63,948 bases of DNA from Mycobacterium sp. 852013-51886_SCH5428379 (GCF_001665575.1 NZ_LZSU01000005.1:1-63948), one strand, 5' to 3'; shown: positions 44,904-53,525, counted from the first letter of the stretch. The notes: a model not told the origin generated them from the sequence alone. Made by a program: numbers and translations.

Positions 44904-45302
44904 GTGCCGTTCACCATGCCGATCGTGCCGCGATACGCCGAGATCGACCAGCAGGGCGTGGTTTTCAACGGGCACTACCTCACCTGGTTCGACGAGGCGT
45001 GCACGGCGTTCCTCGACGACATCGGCATCTCCTACCCCGCGCTGATCGCCGAGGGCGTCGACTTCCAGGTCGTCCACACCGAGATCGACTACGCGGCCCC
45101 GGTCCGCTGGCGCGACGACGTGTCCGTCGAGGTCCGGTGCGAGCGGGTCGGCACGACGAGCTTCACGATCGCGTTCACGGTGCTGCGCTCTGGTTCCCCC
45201 GCCGTCACCGGCCGCACCGTCTACGTGGTGGTCTCGGCCGCGGACTGGACCAAACACGCGGTGCCCGACACGATGCGCGCGGCGTTGTCGGCGGCTCGCT
45301 GA
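44904..45302 (+). CDS. Hotdog-fold acyl-CoA thioesterase (YbgC/4HBT-like)
   Basis: A 132-residue 4-hydroxybenzoyl-CoA-thioesterase-type hotdog protein. The active-site Asp is in RYAEIDQQGVVFNGHYLTWFDEA, the classic signature, followed by VHTEIDYAAPVRWRDDV. The family hydrolyses acyl-CoA thioesters in the cytosol. GTG at 44904 starts the conserved region. The gene is divergent from the threonine dehydratase (44 bases) and precedes the agmatinase-like gene by 40 bases on the same strand. Acyl chain specificity is unknown. Confidence 0.87.
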   Translation: MPFTMPIVPRYAEIDQQGVVFNGHYLTWFDEACTAFLDDIGISYPALIAEGVDFQVVHTEIDYAAPVRWRDDVSVEVRCERVGTTSFTIAFTVLRSGSPAVTGRTVYVVVSAADWTKHAVPDTMRAALSAAR

Positions 45303-45342
45303 TCGGCACGCGAACCGCTTCGGCGGGCGGTAGCTTCAGCGC

Positions 45343-46377
45343 ATGGGCCACCACCATGACGAGCCGGCACGTGAACTTCCGCCCGGGATGGCCGAACAAC
45401 TCGACCTGCCCTATGCGGGGCTCGCGTCGTTCGGGCACCGGCCGTTCCTGACCGAGACCGCGCAACTCGACGCCTGGCGGCCGGACGTCGCGATCGTCGG
45501 CGCCCCGTTCGACATCGCCACCACGAACCGGCCCGGCGCCCGCTTCGGACCCCGTGCCATCCGGGCCACCGCCTACGAACCGGGCACCTACCACATGGAT
45601 CTCGGGCTGGAGATCTTCGACTGGCTCGAGGTGGTGGACTTCGGTGACGCCTGGTGCCCGCACGGGCAGACGGAGGTGTCGCACAACAATATTCGCGAAC
45701 GGGTGAACGCCGTGGCGTCCCGGGGAATCGTGCCGGTGATCCTCGGCGGCGACCATTCGATCACCTGGCCCGCGGCCACCGCGGTCGCCGACGCGCACGG
45801 CTACGGCAACGTGGGCATCGTCCACTTCGACGCACACGCCGACACCGCCGACATCATCGACGGCAACCTGGCCAGCCACGGCACGCCGATGCGCCGGCTG
45901 ATCGAGTCGGGCGCCGTGCCCGGCACGCATTTCGTCCAGGTGGGGTTGCGCGGCTACTGGCCGCCGCAGGACACCTTCGAGTGGATGCTCGAACAGGGCA
46001 TGACCTGGCACACCATGCAGGAGATCTGGGAGCGCGGCTTCAAGGAAGTCATGCGCGACGCGGTGGCCGAGGCGCTGGCCAAGGCCGACAAGCTCTACGT
46101 CTCCGTCGACATCGACGTGCTCGACCCCGCCCACGCGCCCGGCACGGGTACCCCGGAGCCGGGCGGTATCACCAGTGCGGATCTGCTCCGCATGGTGCGC
46201 CAGCTCTGCTACGAGCACGACGTCGCCGGGGTAGACGTCGTGGAGGTCGCGCCGGCCTACGACCACGCCGAACTCACCGTCAACGCCGCGCACCGGGTGG
46301 TGTTCGAGGCGCTGGCCGGGATGGCGGCCCGGCGCCGCGACGCCGCCGGGAGCAAGCCCGGGCCGCCGGCCCGCTAG
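45343..46377 (+). CDS. speB: Agmatinase/guanidinobutyrase-like ureohydrolase
   Basis: A 344-residue binuclear-metal ureohydrolase of the arginase/agmatinase family, which hydrolyses guanidino compounds to an amine plus urea. Metal ligands are in VILGGDHSITWPA, IVHFDAHADTAD and VSVDIDVLDPAHAPGTGTPE. The N terminus carries a His-rich stretch (MGHHHDEPA) of unknown meaning. Length and motifs fit agmatinase or guanidinobutyrase rather than arginase; the exact substrate is not established. ATG at 45343. It is convergent with the mycolic acid synthase gene, 10 bases apart. Confidence 0.85.
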   Translation: MGHHHDEPARELPPGMAEQLDLPYAGLASFGHRPFLTETAQLDAWRPDVAIVGAPFDIATTNRPGARFGPRAIRATAYEPGTYHMDLGLEIFDWLEVVDFGDAWCPHGQTEVSHNNIRERVNAVASRGIVPVILGGDHSITWPAATAVADAHGYGNVGIVHFDAHADTADIIDGNLASHGTPMRRLIESGAVPGTHFVQVGLRGYWPPQDTFEWMLEQGMTWHTMQEIWERGFKEVMRDAVAEALAKADKLYVSVDIDVLDPAHAPGTGTPEPGGITSADLLRMVRQLCYEHDVAGVDVVEVAPAYDHAELTVNAAHRVVFEALAGMAARRRDAAGSKPGPPAR

Positions 46378-46387
46378 CGGGCCGCGA

Positions 46388-47272
46388 TCAGCCCTTGACG
46401 CAGGTGAACTGGCAGACGTCGATGTAGCCGTCGCGGAACAGGTCCGCGCAGCCGGTCAGGTACTTCATGTACCGCTCGTAGACCTCTTCGGACTGGATGG
46501 CGATGGCCTCGTCCTTGCGCGATTCCAGGGCCGTCGACCAGTGGTCGAGGGTGCGCGCGTAGTGCAGGCGCAGCGGCTGGACGAGCGTGACCTCGAAGCC
46601 CGCCTTGGTGGCGTGCTCCTTGACCAGATCCACCGAGGGCAGCCGACCGCCCGGGAAGATCTCGTCCATGATGAATTTGAAGAACTTGAGGTGCTTCATG
46701 GTGATCGGGAGGCCGCGCTCGTCGACCTCTTCCTTGCTGGCCTGCACGATCGTGTGCAGCATCATCACGCCGTCGGCGGGCAGCGCGTTGTAGGCCATCG
46801 CGAAGAAGTCGTCGTAGCGGTCGAATCCGAAGTGCTCGAACGCGCCGATCGAGACGATGCGGTCGACCTTCTGGTCGAACTGCTCCCAGCCCTGCAGTCG
46901 CGCCTCGCGTGACCGCTCGGTCTCCAGCGCGTCGAACGACTTCTGCACGTGGGCCTGCTGGTTCTTGCTCAGGGTCAGCCCGATGGCGTTGACGTCGTAG
47001 CGGTCGATCGCCCGGCGCAGGGTGGCGCCCCAGCCGCAACCGACGTCGAGCAGCGTCATCCCGGGCTGCAGCCCGAGCTTGCCCAGCGACAGGTCGATCT
47101 TGGCGAGCTGCGCCTCTTCCAGCGTCATGTCCTCGCGCTCGAAGTACGCACAGCTGTACGTCTGCGTCGGGTCGAGGAACAGCCGGAAGAAGTCGTCCGA
47201 CAGGTCGTAGTGCGACTGGACGTCCTCGAAGTGAGGAGTCATGTCCTTCTGGTCGCTCGTGGTATTGGACAC
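46388..47272 (-). CDS. Mycolic acid cyclopropane synthase/methyltransferase (MmaA2/CmaA1-like)
   Basis: A 294-residue SAM-dependent methyltransferase that modifies double bonds of mycolic acid precursors. It resembles M. tuberculosis MmaA2 and CmaA1 most closely: HFEDVQSHYDLSDDFFRLFL, TYSCAYFEREDMTLEEAQ, the SAM loop LLDVGCGWGAT, GLTLSKNQQAHVQKSFD, and the bicarbonate/active-site region IGAFEHFG. The C terminus with EEVYERYMKYLTGCADLFR is intact. GTG at 47272 has GAAGG upstream. A TGTCTG-CAGACA palindrome lies about 100 bases upstream and may control it. Which modification it makes (cyclopropane, cis or trans, or methyl branch) cannot be decided from sequence. Confidence 0.9.
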   Translation of the reverse strand: MSNTTSDQKDMTPHFEDVQSHYDLSDDFFRLFLDPTQTYSCAYFEREDMTLEEAQLAKIDLSLGKLGLQPGMTLLDVGCGWGATLRRAIDRYDVNAIGLTLSKNQQAHVQKSFDALETERSREARLQGWEQFDQKVDRIVSIGAFEHFGFDRYDDFFAMAYNALPADGVMMLHTIVQASKEEVDERGLPITMKHLKFFKFIMDEIFPGGRLPSVDLVKEHATKAGFEVTLVQPLRLHYARTLDHWSTALESRKDEAIAIQSEEVYERYMKYLTGCADLFRDGYIDVCQFTCVKG

Positions 47273-47369
47273 AGCTAAGCCTTCTGACGTGTTGTTCTTG
47301 ATTTCTGCCCGGCGCCCCGCGTCTCGAGAACCGCCCCCGGTCACTGGGCTGCACAGTACCCGACCGGGC

Positions 47370-47382
47370 TGTCTGCCAGACA
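47370..47382. promoter_or_regulatory. Perfect 13-base palindrome between mycolic acid synthase and small acidic gene
   Basis: TGTCTG-C-CAGACA is a perfect dyad at 47370-47382, of the kind often bound by TetR-family repressors. It lies in the 211-base divergent space, 98 bases upstream of the mycolic acid synthase start and 101 bases upstream of the acidic protein gene at 47484. No TetR gene is adjacent. The rest of this intergenic space shows no clear motif. Confidence 0.35.
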
Positions 47383-47483
47383 AAACGCTGCGTGGACAGC
47401 CGTCCTCAGCCGCGCGGTCCCCGCGTCGATATCGTGGAGAGACCTGTCCAGACCGGCAGTGCAAGCCAGGAGGAAGACCGGAG

Positions 47484-47696
47484 ATGACCACCCCGCATGA
47501 CCCCGCGTTCGGCTACGAAGCAACCGAAGCCGACATTGCCGAACAGCTGATTCCCGTCGACGTCGACGACGAGGAGGGCGGTCTCGATCCCGACCGCGTC
47601 GCCCTGTCCCGCACCTACGACGCCGACGAGGCCGACCTGATCGAACAGTCCATCGCCGTACCGCTCACCGACGACGAACCGGATCTCGACCGTTGA
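47484..47696 (+). CDS. Small acidic protein with a duplicated motif
   Basis: A 70-residue, strongly acidic soluble protein. It contains two related halves: EADIAEQLIPVDVDDEEGG and, 30 residues later, EADLIEQSIAVPLTDDEPD, so it arose by internal duplication. AGGAGG is well placed upstream of the ATG at 47484. Its stop overlaps the TTG start of the chorismate mutase gene (TTGA), so the two proteins are translated from one message. I recognise it as a conserved mycobacterial type but know no function. Confidence 0.75.
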   Translation: MTTPHDPAFGYEATEADIAEQLIPVDVDDEEGGLDPDRVALSRTYDADEADLIEQSIAVPLTDDEPDLDR

Positions 47697-48277
47697 TCCG
47701 GCTGCCACGGTGGCGTCATGCGCTGGCGGCGCTGGCCACCGGAATCGCCGCGGGTGGTGCCGTCCTCGCCGGCGCGGCACCGGCCGCCGCCCAGCCGAGT
47801 CCGCTGGAGCCGCTGGTCGACGCGGCCGCAGAACGCCTCGAGGTGGCAGAGCCTGTCGCTGCGAACAAGTGGGTGACCAGGGGTTCGATCGAGGACCCGG
47901 CCCGCGTCGACCAGGTCCTGGCCGCCGTCGAGGCCGACGCGGCGGCGCGCGGGATCGACGGTTCACACGTGCGCCGGGTGTTCGCCGACCAGATCGCCGC
48001 CACCGAGGGGATCGAGTACGTGCGGTTCGGCCAGTGGAAGCTCGACCCCGCCGCGGTGCCCACCTCGGCGCCCGATCTGGCGGCCTCCCGCGGGGTGATC
48101 GACGGGTTGAACGCGACGATGGTGGAGCAGATGGCGCAGCACTGGCCGGTGCTGCACGCACCGGACTGCACGGCCAGGGTGGCCGACGCGGTGGGTGCGG
48201 TGTCCACCGCGCGGGCGCTGGACCCGCTGTACCGGCAGGCGCTGACGTTCGTCACCCGCAACTACTGCGCGCCCTGA
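47693..48277 (+). CDS. Secreted gamma-class chorismate mutase
   Basis: A 194-residue exported chorismate mutase of the secreted AroQ-gamma type (M. tuberculosis Rv1885c). A signal peptide ends near APAAAQ; the all-helical mature domain shows LVDAAAERLEVAEPVAANKW, the active-site Arg/Glu region VFADQIAATEGIEY, and a C-terminal cysteine pair (DCTARV and NYCAP) that should form the disulfide of the secreted form. It converts chorismate to prephenate outside the cytoplasm, where no shikimate pathway is known, and its physiological role is unclear. TTG start overlaps the upstream stop by four bases, and no better start exists. Confidence 0.88.
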   Translation: MIRLPRWRHALAALATGIAAGGAVLAGAAPAAAQPSPLEPLVDAAAERLEVAEPVAANKWVTRGSIEDPARVDQVLAAVEADAAARGIDGSHVRRVFADQIAATEGIEYVRFGQWKLDPAAVPTSAPDLAASRGVIDGLNATMVEQMAQHWPVLHAPDCTARVADAVGAVSTARALDPLYRQALTFVTRNYCAP

Positions 48278-48281
48278 CCCG

Positions 48282-49109
48282 ATGACGACGAAGTCGATCT
48301 TCATCACCGGCGCCGGCAGCGGGATGGGGCGTGCGGGCGCACAGCTGTTCCACGACCGGGGGTGGCGAGTGGCCGCCGTCGACCGCAACGCACCGGGGCT
48401 GACCGCACTGTCCGACGAGTTGGGGCCGCGGCGGTTGTGGACCCGGCAGGTCGACGTCACCGACAAGGCGGCGCTCGACGCCGCGCTGGCCGATTTCTGC
48501 GCCGACAATCCCGGCGGCGGGTTGGACATGATGTGGAACAACGCCGGCATCGGTGAGTCCGGCTGGTTCGAGGACATCCCCTACGAGGCGGCGATGCGCG
48601 TGGTCGACGTCAACCTCAAGGCGGTGCTGACCGGCGCCTATGGCGCGCTGCCCTACCTGAAGAAGCGTCCGGGCAGCCTGATGTTCTCCACGTCCTCGTC
48701 GTCAGCCACGTACGGCATGCCGCAGATCGCGGTCTACTCGGCGACCAAACACGCGGTCAAAGGCCTGACCGAAGCGCTGAGCGTGGAATGGCACCGTCAC
48801 GGCGTCCGGGTCGCCGACGTGCTGCCCGGGCTGATCGACACGGCGATCCTGACCGACACCCCCAACCACTCCCGGGTCGCCACCGGCCCGGCCACGGACG
48901 TCACGGCCTCGGCGCCGAAACGTGGCCCGCTGCGCCTCATGCCCGCCTCGAGTGTCGCCGAGACGGCCTGGGCCGCCTACCGTCATCCACGCCGCCTGCA
49001 CTGGTACGTACCGGACAGCATCGCGTGGCTGGACCGGCTTCAGGGCCTGTGCCCCGAGTTCTTCCGCGCGCAGATCCGGCGGGCGCTGCCCCGGCTCAGC
49101 GACCGCTGA
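48282..49109 (+). CDS. Short-chain dehydrogenase/reductase
   Basis: A 275-residue SDR. The cofactor motif is FITGAGSGMGRAGAQ, NNAG appears as MMWNNAGIGE, and the catalytic triad is Ser in FSTSSSSATYG with YSATKHAVKG. The VDRNA after the second strand suggests preference for NAD. Its C-terminal extension (about 225-275; AWAAYRHPRRLHWYVP) is typical of mycobacterial SDRs of unknown substrate. It follows the chorismate mutase gene by four bases, so it may be on the same transcript. ATG at 48282. Confidence 0.82.
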   Translation: MTTKSIFITGAGSGMGRAGAQLFHDRGWRVAAVDRNAPGLTALSDELGPRRLWTRQVDVTDKAALDAALADFCADNPGGGLDMMWNNAGIGESGWFEDIPYEAAMRVVDVNLKAVLTGAYGALPYLKKRPGSLMFSTSSSSATYGMPQIAVYSATKHAVKGLTEALSVEWHRHGVRVADVLPGLIDTAILTDTPNHSRVATGPATDVTASAPKRGPLRLMPASSVAETAWAAYRHPRRLHWYVPDSIAWLDRLQGLCPEFFRAQIRRALPRLSDR

Positions 49110-49141
49110 GTCCGTTCGGCGCCCGGGCCGCGGGATAGCGC

Positions 49142-50041
49142 TCAGTTCTGCCGCGGGAGCAGTTCCTCGGCGAACCGGTCGACGAACGCGTCCAGGTCGG
49201 CTCCCCCGGCCGGCCGGATGACGAATTTGCTGAGCCCGGCGGCGATGTAGCCGTCGAGCAGGCGGTGCAGCGCAGGCCAGTCCGCGGCGATCAACTCCGC
49301 GGGGTCGACGTCGGGCCGACGCCGGCGCACTACCGCGGCGGCGTCGTCGGGGATCTCGCCGTCGCACACCGCGACGCTGATCCCGAAGTGGTCGGCTTCG
49401 ATCTCCCGGCGCGCCGCGTCGGCGGCCGCCCGGATCTGTTGGGTCGCACCGCGCGCCTCGTCGGCGGTGATGAAACTGCCCAGCCAGCCGTCGGCCAGCC
49501 GGCCGATCCGCCGGAACGCGGCAGGCGCCGACCCACCCACCCAGATGTCCAGCGGCGGTGAGGGGCGCGGCGCCACCGCGATGCCGCGCAGCGAGTAGTG
49601 CTCACCGGCGAAATCCGCGTCCTCCTGCTCCAGCGCGGCGCGCAGCAGCGCGAGTGCCTCGTCGAACACCTCGGCCCGTTTTCCGTCCGGCACGGTGAAC
49701 AGCTCCCGCTCGGCGGGGATCGCGGAAGTGAGGCCGAAGACGGGCAGCACCCGCTTCGGTGCCACGGCCGCCAACGACGCCAGCTGTTTGGCCACCAACA
49801 CCGGATGGCGCCCGGGCAGGATCGCCACCGATGTCCCGACCTTGAGCCGGCGGGTGCGGCCCAGCGCGAAGGCCATCCCGACGAAGGGGTCGACCGCCGG
49901 GGTGTAGACGAGTTCGGAGAACCACAGCGAGTCGATCCCGACGGACTCCAGCGTGTCGACCAGCCCGGCCAGCCGATCGGGCGCGGTATCGGCGCCGATT
50001 CCCACGCCGAAGCGGATCTTCACGTCAGTGTTGTCACTCAC
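49142..50041 (-). CDS. LLM-class F420-dependent oxidoreductase
   Basis: A 299-residue luciferase-like (LLM) flavoprotein of the F420-dependent subfamily common in mycobacteria. The N terminus KIRFGVGIGADTAPDRL, SLWFSELVYTPAVDP and KVGTSVAILPGRHPVLVAKQLASL form the conserved barrel core, and PLDIWVGGSAPAAFRRIGRLADGW is the family signature. F420 use is inferred from family. GTG at 50041 is chosen; GTG 50023 is also possible. It is divergent from a beta-lactamase-fold gene with 58 bases between starts. Confidence 0.82.
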   Translation of the reverse strand: MSDNTDVKIRFGVGIGADTAPDRLAGLVDTLESVGIDSLWFSELVYTPAVDPFVGMAFALGRTRRLKVGTSVAILPGRHPVLVAKQLASLAAVAPKRVLPVFGLTSAIPAERELFTVPDGKRAEVFDEALALLRAALEQEDADFAGEHYSLRGIAVAPRPSPPLDIWVGGSAPAAFRRIGRLADGWLGSFITADEARGATQQIRAAADAARREIEADHFGISVAVCDGEIPDDAAAVVRRRRPDVDPAELIAADWPALHRLLDGYIAAGLSKFVIRPAGGADLDAFVDRFAEELLPRQN

Positions 50042-50099
50042 AGGGCCAGTCAACGCGATTCGGGTGTGCTTCGCACCGGCGCAGGCGAGGATCATCGGC

Positions 50100-51230
50100 G
50101 TGCCTCTACTTCGACTGATCTGCCTGATCGCCACTGTGCTCGCTGTCGCGGGGCCGACAGCAACCGCGAGCGCCGCCCCCGGGCTGGACGATGAGCTGGC
50201 CCGCCGCCTCGACGCAGCGATCGATCGGACGCTCGAGGATGCCGCAATACCGGGCGCCATCGTGGGGGTGTTCGGTCCCGACGGCGATTATGTGCGCGCG
50301 GTCGGCGTCGCCGACAAAACCACCGGCGCCCCGATGGAGCCCGCGTTCTTCCATCGAATCGGCAGCCTGACCAAGACGTTCACCGTGACCGCGGTCCTGC
50401 AGCTCGCCGGTGACGGCAGGCTGTCGCTGGACGATCCGATCGACCGGTACGTCCCGGGCGTCCCGTCAGGCGCGGACATCACTCTCCGGCAGCTGGCCCG
50501 CATGCAGAGCGGCCTGCCCAACTACACGGCGAACGAAGAGTTCGTGCAGGCGCTGATGGCCGACCCGCTCCGCCCCTGGTCTCCGCCGGAACTCCTGGCC
50601 TACGCCTTCGCGCAACCGCCGACGTTCCCGCCCGGCGAGGGCTTCGAATACAGCAACACCAACACCGTGCTGCTCGGCCTGGTCGTCGAGAAGATCAGCG
50701 GTCGGCCCCTGCACGACGTCATCCGGGACCGCATCACCGCACCGCTGCAGATGACCGACACCGCCTTCCCGACCGGCAACGAGTTCCCGCAGCCGCACGC
50801 CCAGGGATACACCGTCCAGACCGCCGACGGACGCGAAGCCGTTGCCACCGAGTGGAATCCATCCTGGGGCTGGGCAGCCGGCGCGATGACCTCGACGCTG
50901 GCCGACCTACGGATCTGGGCGCCCGCACTGGCCAACGGAACTCTTGTGGAACCGCACCTGCAGCAGGAACGACTGCAGGGCGTCGACACGTCCGGTCGGC
51001 CCACCGAACACGGTTACGGACTCGGGCTGTTCAACGCCGGTGGCTGGATCGGACACAACGGCAGCCTGCCCGGCTACCAGACCGTCGCGGTGTACCTGCC
51101 CGGACGCGACCTCACCCTCATCGTCGCCGTCAACACCGATGAGAGCGTCGACGGCACCGACCCCGGCACCGCCATGGCTGTCGCCGTCACGCAGATCTTG
51201 ACCCCCGACGCCGTCTACCGGCTGGGCTGA
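50100..51230 (+). CDS. Exported serine hydrolase of the beta-lactamase/D-alanyl-D-alanine carboxypeptidase fold
   Basis: A 376-residue exported penicillin-binding-like hydrolase. Signal peptide VPLLRLICLIATVLAVAG is followed by a class C beta-lactamase/esterase fold: SxxK motif SLTK in RIGSLTKTFTVTAV, YxN motif YSNTN, and HxG motif GHNGSLPGY. The family includes D-Ala-D-Ala carboxypeptidases and esterases that act on cell wall or lipid substrates; a true beta-lactamase role is unlikely from the motifs alone. GTG at 50100 is used, with GAGG some nine bases upstream. It precedes an SRPBCC gene by 23 bases. Confidence 0.85.
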   Translation: MPLLRLICLIATVLAVAGPTATASAAPGLDDELARRLDAAIDRTLEDAAIPGAIVGVFGPDGDYVRAVGVADKTTGAPMEPAFFHRIGSLTKTFTVTAVLQLAGDGRLSLDDPIDRYVPGVPSGADITLRQLARMQSGLPNYTANEEFVQALMADPLRPWSPPELLAYAFAQPPTFPPGEGFEYSNTNTVLLGLVVEKISGRPLHDVIRDRITAPLQMTDTAFPTGNEFPQPHAQGYTVQTADGREAVATEWNPSWGWAAGAMTSTLADLRIWAPALANGTLVEPHLQQERLQGVDTSGRPTEHGYGLGLFNAGGWIGHNGSLPGYQTVAVYLPGRDLTLIVAVNTDESVDGTDPGTAMAVAVTQILTPDAVYRLG

Positions 51231-51253
51231 CCCCCACCGAAGAAAGGACCACC

Positions 51254-51724
51254 ATGCACGCCGAGGTCACCGTGACCATGAACGCGCCCGCCGAGCGGAT
51301 CTGGGATCTGATCGCCGACGTGCGCAACACCGGGAAGTTCTCCCCGGAGGTGATGGAGGCCGAATGGCTCGACGGCGCGACCGGCCCCTCGCTCGGCGCG
51401 CGGTTCCGCGGTCACGTGAAACGCAACGAGATCGGCCCCGTGTACTGGACGACGTGCCGCGTCACCGCCTGTGAACCCGGCCGTGAGTTCGGGTTCGCCG
51501 TGCTCATCGGCGACCGTGCGGTCAACAACTGGCACTACCGGCTCGACCCGACCGGCAGCGGCACCGCGGTCACCGAATCGTTCCATCTGACCGAGGGCCT
51601 GCTGTCGACCGTGTTCGGTATTTTCGGCGGGCAGTTGCGCACCCGACGCAACAAACGCGATATGCGCAAGACCCTGGAGCGGATCAAGGCGGTCGTGGAG
51701 AGCGGCGAGGCGGCGCGCGGCTGA
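51254..51724 (+). CDS. SRPBCC/START-like domain protein
   Basis: A 156-residue protein of the polyketide-cyclase/START-like fold, which has a deep hydrophobic cavity for small lipids. Segments VTVTMNAPAERIWDLIADVRNTGKFSP and FHLTEGLLSTVFGIFGGQLR are typical of actinobacterial members. A GAAAGGA site precedes the ATG at 51254. It lies between the serine hydrolase (23 bases) and the next hypothetical gene. Ligand and function are unknown. Confidence 0.8.
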   Translation: MHAEVTVTMNAPAERIWDLIADVRNTGKFSPEVMEAEWLDGATGPSLGARFRGHVKRNEIGPVYWTTCRVTACEPGREFGFAVLIGDRAVNNWHYRLDPTGSGTAVTESFHLTEGLLSTVFGIFGGQLRTRRNKRDMRKTLERIKAVVESGEAARG

Positions 51725-51784
51725 CGTCACCGTCGTGTCATTGCGGCGGTGTTTCTCGCCTGTGCCGAGGGGTAGTTGTTCGGT

Positions 51785-52231
51785 GTGACCGCCAACGACG
51801 ACCGGCCCGCTGACTACGACCGGAAGATCTCCGACGACATCTCCGACGACACCGTCGAAGCCGCGGGCAAGGTGTCGGAGGCGCTCGAGTGGGTGGAGCG
51901 CGCCCGCGGGCATCTGTACAGCTTCCATCAGTTGATGGGCCGCGCCGACCTGCTGCTCGGCGAGGCCTGCGACAAACTGCGCGAAGCCGGTCACGGCGAG
52001 GCCGCCGACCGGTTGGCCACCGAGATGGTCGGCCGCAATGTGCTCTACGGCCGCTGGACTTTTCAGATCGTCGAGGATTTCGACGACAATTACTGGTCGG
52101 TGCTGCGCGACCACGAACGGCAACTGCGCGACGAACTCACCGAAGGCCACCGGCACGTCTTCGAGGCGCGGATGAAAGAGGATCGCCGCACGCACGGCCG
52201 CCCCGGCCACGAAGGCAGGCCCGAAGGCTAG
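51785..52231 (+). CDS. Conserved actinobacterial hypothetical protein
   Basis: A 148-residue soluble, largely helical protein with no signal peptide. Notable blocks are SEALEWVERARGHLYSFHQLMGRADLLL and a central GRWTFQIVEDFDDNYW, rich in aromatic and acidic residues, followed by a basic HGRPGHEGRPEG tail. The GTG at 51785 follows a GAGGGG-like site; a TTG three codons upstream is possible. It lies 10 bases before the CYP124 gene on the same strand. I do not know a function; the close spacing hints at a shared transcript. Confidence 0.7.
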   Translation: MTANDDRPADYDRKISDDISDDTVEAAGKVSEALEWVERARGHLYSFHQLMGRADLLLGEACDKLREAGHGEAADRLATEMVGRNVLYGRWTFQIVEDFDDNYWSVLRDHERQLRDELTEGHRHVFEARMKEDRRTHGRPGHEGRPEG

Positions 52232-52241
52232 GCTCGGCACC

Positions 52242-53525
52242 GTGGGCATCGAAGCTCGGGTGAACGGTGTTGCTCCCTCGCACGTTCCGCTCGCCGACAT
52301 CAATCTGGCGTCGTGGGACTTCTGGGCGCTGGACGACGACATCCGCGACGGCGCGTTCGCCACGCTACGGCGGGAGGCGCCGGTGTCGCACTATCCGGAG
52401 TTCCTTCAGAACGGGTTCGCCGCCGGCCGCGGTCACTGGGCGCTGACCCGCTACGACGACGTCTTCTACGCCAGCAGGCACCCGGAGATCTTCAGCTCGG
52501 CGAGCGGTATCACCATCGGCGACCAGACACCGGAACTCAACGAGTACTTCGGCTCGATGATCGCGATGGACGACCCCCGCCACAGCCGGCTGCGCAACAT
52601 CGTGCGCAGCGCCTTCACGCCGCGGGTACTGACGCTGATCGAGGATTCGGTACGCGAGCGGGCGGGTCGGCTGATCGGCGACATGATCGCCAACCATCCC
52701 GACGGCTCCGCCGATCTGGTATCCGAGTTCGCGGGCCCGCTGCCGCTGCAGATCATCTGCGACATGATGGGCATCCCGGAAGACGACCATCAGCGGATCT
52801 TCCACTGGACCAACGTCATCCTCGGCTTCGGCGATCCGGACATTGCCACCGACTTCGACGAATTTCTCACTGTTGCAATGGATATCGGCGCGTACGCCTC
52901 CGCGATGGCGGAGGACCGGCGGGCCCGCCCCGGCGACGATCTGACGACCAGCCTGGTGCAGGCCGAACTGGACGGCGAGCGCCTGACGTCCAGCGAGGTG
53001 GCGTCGTTCTTCATCCTGCTGGTGGTCGCCGGCAACGAGACGACGCGCAACGCGATCAGCCACGGAGTGCTCGCGCTGAGTCGTTACCCCGAGCAGCGCG
53101 ACGACTGGTTCTCCGCCTACCAGGAGGTGGCCCCGACGGCGGTGGAGGAGATCGTGCGCTGGGCCTCGCCGGTGGCGTACATGCGCCGCACGCTGACCCG
53201 CGACGCGGAGTTGTCCGGTGTGCAGCTGCGTGAGGGCGACAAGGTCACGCTGTGGTACGGATCGGCCAACCGGGACGAGACCAAGTTCGACCGGCCGTGG
53301 ATGTTCGACGTGCGTAGGCACCCCAATCCGCATGTCGGATTCGGCGGCGGCGGCGCCCACTTCTGCCTGGGCGCCAACCTGGCCCGACGCGAGATCACTG
53401 TCGCCTTCGAGGAGATCCACCGGAAGATCCCCGACCTCGTCGTCACCGAGGAACCCGACCGGTTGCAGTCGGCGTTCATCCACGGAATCAAGCGGTTGCC
53501 AGTGGCCTGGACCGCACCCCGCTAG
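52242..53525 (+). CDS. cyp124: Cytochrome P450 CYP124 family (methyl-branched lipid omega-hydroxylase)
   Basis: A 427-residue P450 closely matching M. tuberculosis CYP124A1 (Rv2266): DFWALDDDIRDGAFATLRRE, FYASRHPEIFSS, QTPELNEYFGSMI, ICDMMGIPEDDHQRIFHWTN, VVAGNETTRNAI and FIHGIKRLPV. The haem ligand is Cys375 in GAHFCLGANLA. CYP124 hydroxylates the chemically difficult terminal methyl of methyl-branched lipids and can also act on cholesterol side chains and vitamin D analogues. GTG at 52242 aligns with the known N terminus. Like the CYP125 gene 14 kb away, it lacks adjacent side-chain degradation genes. No ferredoxin is next to it. Confidence 0.93.
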   Translation: MGIEARVNGVAPSHVPLADINLASWDFWALDDDIRDGAFATLRREAPVSHYPEFLQNGFAAGRGHWALTRYDDVFYASRHPEIFSSASGITIGDQTPELNEYFGSMIAMDDPRHSRLRNIVRSAFTPRVLTLIEDSVRERAGRLIGDMIANHPDGSADLVSEFAGPLPLQIICDMMGIPEDDHQRIFHWTNVILGFGDPDIATDFDEFLTVAMDIGAYASAMAEDRRARPGDDLTTSLVQAELDGERLTSSEVASFFILLVVAGNETTRNAISHGVLALSRYPEQRDDWFSAYQEVAPTAVEEIVRWASPVAYMRRTLTRDAELSGVQLREGDKVTLWYGSANRDETKFDRPWMFDVRRHPNPHVGFGGGGAHFCLGANLARREITVAFEEIHRKIPDLVVTEEPDRLQSAFIHGIKRLPVAWTAPR

